The notes beneath the pieces were generated by a model. It did no database searches, had not been told where the DNA came from, and was given only the letters and a program-made list of their open reading frames with translations. From the NCBI RefSeq assembly GCF_001428435.1, contig NZ_LMSO01000001.1:1158653-1222652 (forward strand): a stretch of DNA of 64,000 nt, in the 5' to 3' direction. The DNA is from Arthrobacter sp. Soil782. GTDB taxonomy: Bacteria; Actinomycetota; Actinomycetes; Actinomycetales; Micrococcaceae. The translations under genes and the position numbers were made by a program. This document shows positions 50,938-59,415 of this stretch, piece by piece. Position 1 is the first letter of the stretch; every line of letters begins with the position of its first letter.

Positions 50938-52158
50938 CTAACTACCGCTGCCAAAACACGCGAGGATGGTCAGGCCGCCGCCCTCGGTCTCCGCCAGCTC
51001 AAGGAAACCGCCGTGCGACTGGGCAATCCGATTGCAGGTTGCCAGGCCGAGCCCGGTACCGGCGATTGCGTTGCTCTCCAGCCGCACGAGCGGTTCGAGC
51101 ACCCTCTGCCGGTCTTCGGGAGCAATCCCGATGCCATTGTCCTCGAACTTCAGGCACCACCTATCTTCGGCGGTCTGGCAGGCACTGATTCTTACTCTGG
51201 GAGACCTGTGCGGATGCCGGTAGTTCAGGGCGTTCTGGAGCAGGTTCTGTAACAGCGTATGTAGCTGGGTGGGATCAGCCTGGCCAACAAATTCCTCCAC
51301 CTCAAGGTGCGCTCCGGCAGCGGAGATGGCGGCGGCGAGGTCGTCCTGTACGGCTCTCACGGTTGACGCCAAACTGACCGGTTGGACGCGTAGAGCTCCG
51401 TTGGAGCGGGCAAACGCAAGGAGCTCGTCGATCATCGCCGTCATCCTGCCCGCGCTGGCCCCGATGCGCTCGAGGTATTTTCGACTGGTGCTGCCGGCGG
51501 GAATCGCAGCGTCATCCTCAAGCATCTCGGCGAAGCCGCGGATACTTGTCAGCGGACCCTGCAGATCATGGCTTACCCGCCCGGCGAATTCCGCGAGGAG
51601 TTCATTGCTGCGTCTCAGCTCCTGCAGCGCGGTGCTCAATTCGCGTGTTCGAAGCTGCAGGTTCAGGATGTCCATGATCTGGGCGGCCAGGATTTCCAGA
51701 CTGCGGCTCTGCTGTGGAGTGATCGAGCCGGGCGAATCATCGAATACGCACAGTGTTCCCAGCGCATCGCCCTCAGCGGTGATGAGCGGAGTAGAGGCGT
51801 AGAAGCGGACCTCGGCGATCTCACCGGTGACAAAAGGGTTCCCGCGGAACCGCGGGTCCTCCAGGCAATCCTCCACGATGACCGTGTGACCGTAGCGGAA
51901 GACCTGGGCACACATTGAGTCTTCGCGCGAACACACACTCGCCTCGATACCCCGGGCGGCTATCTGGTGCTGTTGGTCGGCGGTGATGATGTTGATGACG
52001 GCGAAGGGAACCCGGCACACGTCAGCGGCCAGTAGTACGAGGTTGTCGAGATCCTCGTAATAGGTTCCCTCGCGGCCGGACAACCCGTCCGCAAGGGAAT
52101 AGCGCTCCAGTGTGAGAAGCCGCTGTGTCTCGCTTCGGCTGCCTACCTCAATGGACAC
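50938..52158 (-). CDS. Soluble GAF-domain sensor histidine kinase
   Basis: This 406-residue cytoplasmic kinase has an N-terminal GAF domain (about 35-165), HisKA with the phospho-accepting His197 (GRVSHDLQGPLTSIRGF) and an HATPase_c domain with N-box NLLQNALNYRHP, FEDNGIGIAPEDR and GTGLGLATC. No membrane segment is present, so the signal is internal, possibly redox or small-ligand. It converges on the glycosyltransferase gene 19 bases away; the lone receiver at 48116 is the natural partner candidate. The start is GTG 52158 with AGGAGG about 13 bases upstream. Confidence 0.92.
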   Translation of the reverse strand: MSIEVGSRSETQRLLTLERYSLADGLSGREGTYYEDLDNLVLLAADVCRVPFAVINIITADQQHQIAARGIEASVCSREDSMCAQVFRYGHTVIVEDCLEDPRFRGNPFVTGEIAEVRFYASTPLITAEGDALGTLCVFDDSPGSITPQQSRSLEILAAQIMDILNLQLRTRELSTALQELRRSNELLAEFAGRVSHDLQGPLTSIRGFAEMLEDDAAIPAGSTSRKYLERIGASAGRMTAMIDELLAFARSNGALRVQPVSLASTVRAVQDDLAAAISAAGAHLEVEEFVGQADPTQLHTLLQNLLQNALNYRHPHRSPRVRISACQTAEDRWCLKFEDNGIGIAPEDRQRVLEPLVRLESNAIAGTGLGLATCNRIAQSHGGFLELAETEGGGLTILACFGSGS

Positions 52159-52325
52159 GGTGTGGTTCCCCCTCCTGCACGTCCTAGGGGAAGTCTAACG
52201 GCTGGCAGGCTGTGGCCATGCTGCGGGAGAAGACTCACGCCGTTGACCGTTAGAGAGGTGGAGCCCTGTCTGCAGGCAGCCGGCACTCCATCAGCCACCA
52301 CCCCTCAATGGAAGGACCGCCAGGC

Positions 52326-52805
52326 GTGAGACTCAAGTTCGCCGTGGCCGTTTTTGGTGCGCTCACCCTGTCCCTGGCCGGGTGCGCCGCTGCCCCACCG
52401 GAGGCAACCAGCACGCTGAGCATGCCGCCTATCCCTTCCGAACCACCGCAGTCTTCGCCATCCATGTCACAATCGCCCGATCCTCGGCTCGCGGAGGGCG
52501 CGCACAACACCGGAGCAGCCATGGGGGACTGCCTGGTTGTTGCCGCCGGAATCTCCTCTGTACTGTTGGCCCCGCTCAGTTTCAGGGGAGATGAAGATCC
52601 CGAGACCATGGCCAAGCTTGAGGATCAGCTGCATCACCTGCACGGCAAGGTTCCCGACGAGCTCAAGCCGCACTTCGTCCGGGCGGCGGACGCCGCTGAG
52701 AGCGGCCCGCACGGCACTGGCCAGTTTGACGAACCCGCGTTCCGTGAGGCGCTGCAGCCAATCCAGGAGTGGCTCAGGGAGCACTGCAGCGAGCCTTCCC
52801 GCTGA
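52326..52805 (+). CDS. Lipoprotein, unknown function
   Basis: This 159-residue protein has a lipoprotein signal with lipobox SLAGC and a Pro/Ser-rich stalk (PPEATSTLSMPPIPSEPPQS). The globular domain of about 110 residues includes HHLHGKVPDELKPHF and ends IQEWLREHCSEPSR; two cysteines could form a disulfide. GTG 52326 has GGAAGGA upstream. It is 66 bases before the Asp23 operon but not clearly part of it. Confidence 0.72.
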   Translation: MRLKFAVAVFGALTLSLAGCAAAPPEATSTLSMPPIPSEPPQSSPSMSQSPDPRLAEGAHNTGAAMGDCLVVAAGISSVLLAPLSFRGDEDPETMAKLEDQLHHLHGKVPDELKPHFVRAADAAESGPHGTGQFDEPAFREALQPIQEWLREHCSEPSR

Positions 52806-52871
52806 CCCTTCCGGCGCGTGTCAAAGGTTCAGCGGAAGGGTTAGGCTGGGCGAAAGAGAAAGGGCGCCAGC

Positions 52872-53312
52872 ATGGAGCACGAGCAGGGAACAGGGCCGGC
52901 GGGCGTAGCGCCCGTTACTGAATCCGCAACCGGCAGGACAACCATCTCCGAAACTGCCGCCGCAAAGGTTGCCGCGATCGCCGCCCGCAAGGTGCCGGGG
53001 GTCTACGCGCTGGGCAGCGGCACCGGCAGAGCGCTTGGGGCGCTTCGCGATGTGGTCGGTGGCAGCGACCTGGCGCAGGGTGTGCACGTGGAGGTGGGAG
53101 AGATTCAAGCCGCTGTTGACATCAACCTCGTTGCTGAATACGGCTACCCGCTCACTGCGGTGGCCGACCAGGTGCGCGCAGCCGTATTCGCCGCTGTCGG
53201 TGAGCTCGTGGGCCTGACGGTGATTGAAGTCAACGTTGAAATCAATGATGTACACGTGCCCGGCCTGAATGATCCCAAGAGCACTGAGAAGCCCCGCCCC
53301 GCGGCGAGCTAA
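52872..53312 (+). CDS. Asp23/Gls24-family envelope stress protein
   Basis: This 146-residue protein shows the Asp23 pattern: ISETAAAKVAAIAARKVPGV, then VEVGEIQAAVDINLVAEYG and a C-terminal GLTVIEVNVEINDVHV. Family members are abundant membrane-tethered proteins linked to cell-wall stress in Firmicutes. Here it heads a five-gene operon that ends with AmaP, the membrane anchor. AAAGGGC precedes ATG 52872. Confidence 0.9.
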   Translation: MEHEQGTGPAGVAPVTESATGRTTISETAAAKVAAIAARKVPGVYALGSGTGRALGALRDVVGGSDLAQGVHVEVGEIQAAVDINLVAEYGYPLTAVADQVRAAVFAAVGELVGLTVIEVNVEINDVHVPGLNDPKSTEKPRPAAS

Positions 53313-53321
53313 GGAGCCACT

Positions 53322-53513
53322 ATGAACCTCACCGTCGTCGGTATCCTCGTTGGCACCATCCTTGCTTTCGCTGCGCTCATCTTCCACTTCTGGGGCTTCC
53401 TCCTAGTGGCACTCTTCATGACTATCGGCGCTTTCGTCGGCCGGGTTGCGGACGGCAAGCTCGACCTGCGCAGCGTGCGGGATGCCCTGGCCGGACGCCG
53501 CTCATCATCGTGA
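53322..53513 (+). CDS. DUF2273 small membrane protein
   Basis: This 63-residue protein has two hydrophobic segments (VVGILVGTILAFAALIFHFW and FLLVALFMTIGAFVGRVADG) and the tail GKLDLRSVRDALAGRR. This is the DUF2273 pattern that usually accompanies Asp23 and AmaP. AAGGAG precedes its ATG, and its stop overlaps the next start. Confidence 0.88.
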   Translation: MNLTVVGILVGTILAFAALIFHFWGFLLVALFMTIGAFVGRVADGKLDLRSVRDALAGRRSSS

Positions 53514-53884
53514 CCGCAGCAGCCGCAGCCCCGCAACGGCTGGCCGGCCACAACCGGATCAGCACGCAAGCGCTCACCAGCACAGCGTGCGCCGTTGCAG
53601 CCGAGGTGCTTCGGGTTCCCGTCCGCGAGGTCCGCGCCAGCTGGTTTGACGACGCCGGTCTGCTCGCCCTCAGCCTTGCTACGCCCATCGCCATGCCTTC
53701 CCTGGACCGGGTGGCAGCGGACCCCGCGGCTGTTGAGATGTTCGGTGGATCCGTTGAGGGCCGCGTGCATCGAGCCAAGGGGGTCATTCTGGAGCGGGTC
53801 GCCCAGCTGAGCGGGTCCCGTCTGAGCCGCGTCGACATCAGGGTCACCGGCGCGCGTGTCAGTGAGCGCGGGAGGACGCAATGA
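53510..53884 (+). CDS. Second, divergent Asp23/Gls24-like protein
   Basis: In this 124-residue protein, ISTQALTSTACAVAAEVLRVPV and VHRAKGVILERVAQLSGSRLSRVDIRV follow the strand-helix order of Asp23 proteins, but the core is shortened and the similarity is weak. It starts at GTG 53510 inside the DUF2273 stop (GTGA), and its own stop overlaps the next gene by four bases, so it is a tightly coupled operon member. Confidence 0.7.
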   Translation: MTAAAAAPQRLAGHNRISTQALTSTACAVAAEVLRVPVREVRASWFDDAGLLALSLATPIAMPSLDRVAADPAAVEMFGGSVEGRVHRAKGVILERVAQLSGSRLSRVDIRVTGARVSERGRTQ

Positions 53885-54468
53885 ATGATGAGACCACCCG
53901 CCTGACCTCGGACGTCATCCGACGGGAAACCCACGCATCCCGGGCGGTACCGGCCACGATCGTTGCCGGCTTGGTCATCCTCGTCTGCCTGTACGTGATG
54001 CTTGAGGCCGCTCTGAAGGCGCTTGGCCAAAATCCCTGGTTACTGGGGCCGGAGGCAACGGCAGGGTGGCTGGGTGCGCTTCCGGCAGGTGTCTCCGCCT
54101 CAGTGCTTGCCGCGGCGGGAGTGTTGATCTTCCTGGTGGGGCTCCTGTTTTTCCTTGCTGCGATCCTTCCCGGCAGGCGGGCGCGGCTCAGCATTCCCAA
54201 TGGGCGCGCCGCAGTCGTCGTTGATGCGGAGGTGCTGGCATCCTCGCTGGCGCGCCGCGCGCGTGTGGCTGCAGGGGTGACTCCGGAGCAGGTGCTGGTG
54301 ACTATCGGCCGCCGGCTGGTCGATGTGCAGGTGCGGCCAACATCCGGCATCCCCGTGAACCAGGAGTCCGTCCAGGCGGCCGTGGAGGATGAGCTTCGCC
54401 GGACCGCCATCGATCCGGTGCCCGAGGTCTCGGTGGCGATTGCGCAGTCTGGGGTGATCGGGCAGTGA
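53881..54468 (+). CDS. DUF6286-domain membrane protein
   Basis: This 195-residue protein has two membrane helices (ATIVAGLVILVCLYVMLEAAL and ASVLAAAGVLIFLVGLLFFLA) followed by a cytoplasmic domain with LSIPNGRAAVVVDAEVLASSL, RRARVAAGVTPEQVLVTIG and a VQAAVEDELRRTAID helix. This architecture is found in actinobacterial Asp23 operons and is annotated DUF6286. The domain resembles AmaP, so the two may form a heteromer. It is coupled to both neighbours by ATGA/GTGA overlaps. Confidence 0.82.
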   Translation: MNDETTRLTSDVIRRETHASRAVPATIVAGLVILVCLYVMLEAALKALGQNPWLLGPEATAGWLGALPAGVSASVLAAAGVLIFLVGLLFFLAAILPGRRARLSIPNGRAAVVVDAEVLASSLARRARVAAGVTPEQVLVTIGRRLVDVQVRPTSGIPVNQESVQAAVEDELRRTAIDPVPEVSVAIAQSGVIGQ

Positions 54469-55073
54469 ACCAGACTCCACGGACCATCAACCGGATCCTG
54501 CTCGCAGTCTTCGGTCTGGGACTGATGCTCGCCGGAGCGCTCGCCATGGCGCTCGGTGTCCCCGCCGTTGCCCGCTGGTGGCAGTCAACGGCTGCGCAGG
54601 CCGGTCAGTGGGTCAGCAACGTTTTGGACGCTACAACCCTCCCCGGCCAGCGGGACAGCTGGCTCTGGATCGTTCTAGCCCTGCTGATGGTGCTGCTGAT
54701 CATCCTCATGTTCGCGTGGGTGGCCAACCAGGGGAAGGGACGGTCAGGCACGCTTGCCTATGACGACGACGACCACCCGGTTCCCGGCAGCGTCACCATC
54801 AACGCGGCGGTGGCGGAGCAGGCCCTGAAGGCTGCACTGAGTGAGCGGGTGGACCTTGTGAACTCGGCCGTATCCACCTACGAGTTCCGTGGCCGGCCTG
54901 CACTGAAGGTGAAGGTCTTCCCGCGGCAGGGCGTAGCTCCCTATGTGGTAGCGGAGGAGGTCTCGGCGCTCGTGTCTGCCCTGGATGCCGTGCTCGGCGT
55001 GCAGACACCGGTGCTGATCAGCATCAGCTCCGGTGCCCGCTCGCGTTTCACCCGCGCCGAAAGGGTGCGCTAG
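54465..55073 (+). CDS. amaP: Alkaline shock response membrane anchor protein AmaP-like
   Basis: This 202-residue protein has two membrane helices (INRILLAVFGLGLMLAGALAM and WLWIVLALLMVLLIILMFAWV) around an external loop, then a cytoplasmic domain with SVTINAAVAEQALKAALSERV and VAEEVSALVSALDAVLGVQT. AmaP tethers Asp23 to the membrane. It is the last gene of the operon, with start GTG 54465. A tandem 16-base duplication spans its stop codon. Confidence 0.85.
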   Translation: MNQTPRTINRILLAVFGLGLMLAGALAMALGVPAVARWWQSTAAQAGQWVSNVLDATTLPGQRDSWLWIVLALLMVLLIILMFAWVANQGKGRSGTLAYDDDDHPVPGSVTINAAVAEQALKAALSERVDLVNSAVSTYEFRGRPALKVKVFPRQGVAPYVVAEEVSALVSALDAVLGVQTPVLISISSGARSRFTRAERVR

Positions 55074-55091
55074 GCAGCGGGTGCGCTAGGC
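55063..55091. repeat. Tandem direct repeat across the amaP stop codon
   Basis: GGGTGCGCTAGGC occurs at 55063-55075 and again at 55079-55091, a 16-base period. The first copy supplies the TAG stop of amaP, and the second provides another TAG shape just downstream. Confidence 0.75.
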
Positions 55092-55116
55092 GTAGTCCCA
55101 GGCGGCGCCGGCTGCG

Positions 55117-56850
55117 TCAGGACCGCTCGATCCACACCGCGCAGTCCGGCTGCAGCTTCTTGCCGCCTCCCGTTTCAGATACGGCATCTTCCGCGCTGGC
55201 AAGTACGACGACGCCGGCAGGCAGCTCGATGGGCTTCTCGCCCATGTTCGCAACCACCAGCACTGAACCGTTGGTAAGGGCGATCACGCCCTCGCCGGGG
55301 CGGTGCTCCGGCGCCCACTCCAGCGATCCGCGCCCCAGTCCACGCGAAGAGCGTTCGGTCAGCGCGGACTTCACCAGCTCATGCACGGAGCCGGGGCGGT
55401 CAACCTGGACGTCCGCCGCGTACGCCGCGAAGCCGGCGGGCTGCGGCAGCCAGGGGGCGGCGTCGTCGTTGTTGTTGGTTGTGCTGAAGCCGAAGCCCGG
55501 TGCGTCAGCCTTCCACGGAAGCGGCACCCGGCAGCCGTCGCGGCCGCGCTCCACGCCCTCCGTGCGGAAGAACGCGGGGTCCTGGCGGACGGTGTCATCC
55601 AGCAGGGTGTGCTCGGGCAGACCGAGCTCATCTCCCTGGTAGAGGTAGGCGGAACCGGGCAGCGCCAGCATGGTGAGAATCGCTGCGCGTCCGCGCCGCA
55701 GTCCCAGCGCCTCGTCAGGCTGCTCATCCTGCGGCCCAACGCCCTTGGGCAGCTGCGTCGGGTCCTGCAGGCCGAAGCGCGTGGTGTGCCGGACGGTGTC
55801 GTGGTTGGAGAGGACCCAGGTGCTGGGCGCACCGACATTCCCGGCCTGCGCCAGTGATTCGGTGATGCTTGCGGTCAGGCGCCCGGCATCCCAACCGGCG
55901 CGCAGGAAATCGAAGTTGAAGGCCTGCTGCATCTCGTCCGGGCGGACATAGTGGAAGAGCCGCTCCGCCGGTTCCACCCAAGCTTCCGCAACCAGCATCC
56001 GGTCCCCGGGGTACTCGGCCAGGACGCGGTTCCAGTCGCGGTAGATCGCATGGACGCCGGGCTGGTCGAAGTACGGCGGCGTGGGCTCGGTGGCTGTTGA
56101 TTCCTCGGCTGCATCGGGGTTGTGTACGTCGCCCACCATGCTCTCGCGGCCGGCCCAGTCCGGCAGTCCCTCCGCTTTGACGAGGCCGTGCGCTACGTCG
56201 ATGCGAAAGCCGTCCACCCCGCGGTCCAGCCAAAAGCGCAGGACGGAGATCATTTCCTCATGCACTTCGGGGTTCTCCCAGTTGAGGTCCGGCTGCTTGG
56301 TGTCAAACAGGTGCAGGTACCACTGGCCGTCCTCCACCCGCGTCCACGCATTGCCGCCGAAGATCGACTGCCAGTTGTTCGGGGGCAGCTCGCCGTTCTC
56401 GCCGCCGCCGTCCCGGAACATATAACGGTTGCGCTCGCTGGAGCCCTTCGGAGAGCGCAGGGCGGCCTGGAACCACTCGTGCTCGTCCGAAGTGTGATTA
56501 GGTACCAGGTCAACGATCACCTTGAGTCCGCGCTCGTGGGCGTCGGCCAACATGGCATCGAAGTCAGCGAGGGTGCCGAAGCGGGGATCCACATCCCGGT
56601 AATCAGCGACGTCGTAGCCGGCATCCGCCTGTGGTGAAACATAGAACGGCGAAAGCCAGACGGCGTTTACCCCAAGGTTCTGAAGGTAGGGGAGCTTGCT
56701 GGTGATGCCGTGCAGGTCACCCATGCCGTCGTTGTTTCCGTCCGCGAAGGAACGGGGGTAGATCTGGTAGATCACGGCGTCTTCCCACCAGGTGGCGCCT
56801 CCCCGGTCCTGAACCGGGTGGACGGGGGTTGAAAGATCGGAGGCAGTCAT
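55117..56850 (-). CDS. GH13 alpha-glucosidase (oligo-1,6-/maltose-type)
   Basis: This cytoplasmic 577-residue enzyme hydrolyses alpha-glucosides taken up by the divergent transporter. It has GH13 conserved regions DLVPNHTS (Asp114, His119), GFRIDVAHGL (nucleophile Asp218), LVAEAW (acid/base Glu289) and VLSNHDTVR (His350-Asp351), plus QIYPRSFAD at the N-terminus. Linkage preference (alpha-1,4 versus 1,6 or trehalose synthase-like) is not certain. It is divergent from the aglE-like gene across a 164-base region with a LacI-type operator. Confidence 0.92.
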   Translation of the reverse strand: MTASDLSTPVHPVQDRGGATWWEDAVIYQIYPRSFADGNNDGMGDLHGITSKLPYLQNLGVNAVWLSPFYVSPQADAGYDVADYRDVDPRFGTLADFDAMLADAHERGLKVIVDLVPNHTSDEHEWFQAALRSPKGSSERNRYMFRDGGGENGELPPNNWQSIFGGNAWTRVEDGQWYLHLFDTKQPDLNWENPEVHEEMISVLRFWLDRGVDGFRIDVAHGLVKAEGLPDWAGRESMVGDVHNPDAAEESTATEPTPPYFDQPGVHAIYRDWNRVLAEYPGDRMLVAEAWVEPAERLFHYVRPDEMQQAFNFDFLRAGWDAGRLTASITESLAQAGNVGAPSTWVLSNHDTVRHTTRFGLQDPTQLPKGVGPQDEQPDEALGLRRGRAAILTMLALPGSAYLYQGDELGLPEHTLLDDTVRQDPAFFRTEGVERGRDGCRVPLPWKADAPGFGFSTTNNNDDAAPWLPQPAGFAAYAADVQVDRPGSVHELVKSALTERSSRGLGRGSLEWAPEHRPGEGVIALTNGSVLVVANMGEKPIELPAGVVVLASAEDAVSETGGGKKLQPDCAVWIERS

Positions 56851-56930
56851 GGGGGCTCCTCTGCAGGATGGTGGGTCACGATTGGATATCGACGGGGCGG
56901 TCGGGTGCGCCTGGTGTTGCAGATCACAAC

Positions 56931-56942
56931 GTAAGCGCTTAC
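56931..56942. promoter_or_regulatory. LacI-family operator between the GH13 gene and the sugar ABC genes
   Basis: GTAAGCGCTTAC is a perfect 12-base palindrome with the central CG typical of LacI/GalR operators, extended outward by AA/TT matches. It lies in the divergent region 56851-57014, so a regulator bound here could control both transcripts. The gene at 60375 is the obvious candidate. Confidence 0.8.
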
Positions 56943-57014
56943 TTTGATCGTATCAAGAGGCAAGGCGGCGGTAACCAATTCAGTGCCTAGCTGCCGGACA
57001 AAGGAGTCATTTTC

Positions 57015-58364
57015 ATGGCGATTATTCGCGGTAAAAAAGCGGTGCTGCCAGTGGCCGCACTCAGCGTGCTAGCACTCACACTCTCCGCCTGTGGATCGGG
57101 AAGCGAGGGCGAAGGAGGCGGTGACCAGCCGGCTGCCGACTGCGCTAACTACGAGGACTACGGAACCTTCGATGGTGAAGAGGTAAGTGTCTACTCGACC
57201 ATCGTCGACGTCGAAGCGGAGAGTCTCGAGAACTCGTGGGCCGATTTCGCCGAGTGCACCGGCATCGAGGTTGTCTACGAAGGCTCGAAGGAATTTGAAA
57301 CCCAGATCGGCGTCCGTTCACAGGCCGGGAACCCGCCGGACATCGCCATCTTCCCGCAGCCGGGTCTGCTTGCAGCCGAGGTTGCCAGCGGCAACGTCCT
57401 GCCCGCACCGGATGCCGTCGAGGCACTTGTCGACGAGAACTGGTCCGAGGACTGGAAGGGCTACGGCACCGTGGACGGCGAGTTCTACGCCGCCCCGATG
57501 CTGGCCAACGTCAAGGGTTACGTTTGGTATGACCCTGCAACCTTCGAGGAGAAGGGCTGGGAAATCCCTACCACCCTCGATGAAATGATGACCCTCACTG
57601 AGGACATCGCAGCCGAGGGAACCATGAAGCCGTGGTGCGCAGGCTTCGAATCCGGTGAAGCCACAGGCTGGCCGGGTACTGACTGGGTTGAAGATTATGT
57701 CCTCCGCCAGGCCGGACCTGAGGTATATGACCAGTGGGTGAACCACGAGATTCCGTTCAATGATCCCCAGATCGTGGAAGCTTTCGATTCCGTCGGTGAG
57801 ATTCTGAAGAACGACGAGTTCGTCAATGGCGGTTTCGGAGACGTCCGCTCCATCCTGACAACTCCGTTCGCTGATGCCGGTCAGCCGGTACTCGACGGCG
57901 AATGCGCCATGCACCACCAGGCATCCTTCCAGGCCGCCAACTGGCCTGAAGGAACCGAGGTTGCCGAAGACGGAGACGTCTGGGCATTCATGACCCCGGG
58001 TGTCGAGGCAGGCAGCAGCGCGATCACCGGTGGCGGCGAATTTGTCGCTGCCTACTCCGATGAGCCTGCCGTGGTTGCTTTCCAGACCTTTATGGCAAGC
58101 GGCGAGTTCGCGAACAACCGCGTGGAGCAGGGCGGCGCGATCAGCGCCAACAAGGCACTGGATCCGTCACTCGCGCAGAGCGCACTCGACCGGCAGTCCA
58201 TCGAGTTGCTGCAGAGCGAAGACACTGTCTTCCGCTTTGACGGCTCCGACCTGATGCCGGGCGCCGTTGGCGCCAACTCCTTCTGGAGCGGCATTGTCGA
58301 ATGGATCAATGGCACGCCGACCAACGAAGTGGTTGACACCATCGAAAGCAGTTGGCCCCAGTAG
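57015..58364 (+). CDS. Alpha-glucoside ABC transporter substrate-binding lipoprotein (AglE-like)
   Basis: This 449-residue receptor has lipobox LTLSAC (Cys26) and a type-1 sugar-binding fold with VVYEGSKEFETQIGVRSQAG, DIAIFPQPGL and PWCAGFESGEATGWPGTDW, the pattern of AglE/ThuE-type receptors for alpha-glucosides such as maltose, trehalose or sucrose. It heads the agl operon and is followed by a strong intercistronic hairpin. GGACAAAGGAG precedes the ATG. Confidence 0.92.
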   Translation: MAIIRGKKAVLPVAALSVLALTLSACGSGSEGEGGGDQPAADCANYEDYGTFDGEEVSVYSTIVDVEAESLENSWADFAECTGIEVVYEGSKEFETQIGVRSQAGNPPDIAIFPQPGLLAAEVASGNVLPAPDAVEALVDENWSEDWKGYGTVDGEFYAAPMLANVKGYVWYDPATFEEKGWEIPTTLDEMMTLTEDIAAEGTMKPWCAGFESGEATGWPGTDWVEDYVLRQAGPEVYDQWVNHEIPFNDPQIVEAFDSVGEILKNDEFVNGGFGDVRSILTTPFADAGQPVLDGECAMHHQASFQAANWPEGTEVAEDGDVWAFMTPGVEAGSSAITGGGEFVAAYSDEPAVVAFQTFMASGEFANNRVEQGGAISANKALDPSLAQSALDRQSIELLQSEDTVFRFDGSDLMPGAVGANSFWSGIVEWINGTPTNEVVDTIESSWPQ

Positions 58365-58375
58365 TTCCTTCTTCG

Positions 58376-58409
58376 GACCCGGCGTTCCACGGTAGTGGGA
58401 CGCCGGGTC
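58376..58409 (+). terminator. Intercistronic hairpin between the binding-protein and permease genes
   Basis: Bases 58376-58390 (GACCCGGCGTTCCAC) pair with 58395-58409 (GTGGGACGCCGGGTC) over a four-base loop, with one G-T pair. Only a weak T tail follows. It starts 12 bases after the aglE-like stop and is probably an attenuator or mRNA stabiliser. Confidence 0.7.
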
Positions 58410-58449
58410 TGTCCTGACAACTGACCGCACCCAGCAAGGAGGCTGCGTT

Positions 58450-59415
58450 ATGGAGGATCTCGGCGAGAAATTCCTGCAGGTGGTGATCGCCATGGCGATC
58501 TTCGCCGCCGTCATCGGGATCATCATGCTGCTGGTGGACCGTGCACCCAAATCGTTCCGCGACAAGGCGACGATCATCGGCTTTCTGGCGCCCGCTGCAA
58601 TCCTGTTGATTGTCGGCATGGTCTGGCCCGCCCTGCAGACCACCTTCCTCGCGTTCACCGACCGCGACGGAAACCTCACCGGTCTGGACAACTTCATCTG
58701 GATGTTCACCGAGCCGACCGCCCTGGTCACCCTTCGGAACACCGTCCTATGGGTGATTCTCGTGCCCACAATCTCCACGGTCATCGGTCTCGTCTATGCC
58801 GTCTTCATCGACAAGGCGCACGGCGAGAGAGTGTTGAAGGCACTCGTCTTCATGCCGATGGCCATCTCCATGGTGGGCGCGGGCATCATCTGGAACTTCA
58901 TGTACGCCTACCGCGGAGTGGAACAGGAGCAGATCGGGCTGGTCAACCAGATACTCGTCTGGTTCGGTGGCGAACCGCGTCAGTTCCTGCTCGAGGCACC
59001 GGGGAACACCTTCTTCCTGATCGCCGTCATGGTCTGGATCCAGGTGGGCTTTGCCATGGTGATTCTCTCCGCCGCCATCAAAGGCATCCCCGCAGACATC
59101 GTGGAGGCATCGCGCCTGGACGGTGCGACTGCCTGGCAGCAGTTCCGGAGCATCACCATTCCGTCAATCCGCGGTGCGTTGGTGGTGGTGATCACCACCA
59201 TCACGATCATCACCCTGAAGGTGTTCGACATTGTGCGGACCATGACTGCCGGAAACTATGACACCTCCGTGATCGCCAATGAGATGTACACGCAGGCATT
59301 CCGGGCCAACGAACCCGGCCGGGGCGCGGCACTGGCGCTGATCCTGTTCCTGATGGTGCTGCCCGTGGTCATCTACAACGCCCGCGTGCTCAAGAAGCAG
59401 AAGGAAATCCGATGA
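58450..59415 (+). CDS. Sugar ABC transporter permease (AglF-like)
   Basis: This 321-residue permease of the MalF type has an extra N-terminal helix (FLQVVIAMAIFAAVIGIIMLL) and six further helices, with the EAA loop VEASRLDGATAWQQFRSITIP that contacts the ATPase. AAGGAGG precedes ATG 58450. It overlaps the next permease by four bases. No ATPase gene is present, so a shared MsiK-type ATPase elsewhere is expected, as in most Actinobacteria. Confidence 0.93.
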   Translation: MEDLGEKFLQVVIAMAIFAAVIGIIMLLVDRAPKSFRDKATIIGFLAPAAILLIVGMVWPALQTTFLAFTDRDGNLTGLDNFIWMFTEPTALVTLRNTVLWVILVPTISTVIGLVYAVFIDKAHGERVLKALVFMPMAISMVGAGIIWNFMYAYRGVEQEQIGLVNQILVWFGGEPRQFLLEAPGNTFFLIAVMVWIQVGFAMVILSAAIKGIPADIVEASRLDGATAWQQFRSITIPSIRGALVVVITTITIITLKVFDIVRTMTAGNYDTSVIANEMYTQAFRANEPGRGAALALILFLMVLPVVIYNARVLKKQKEIR

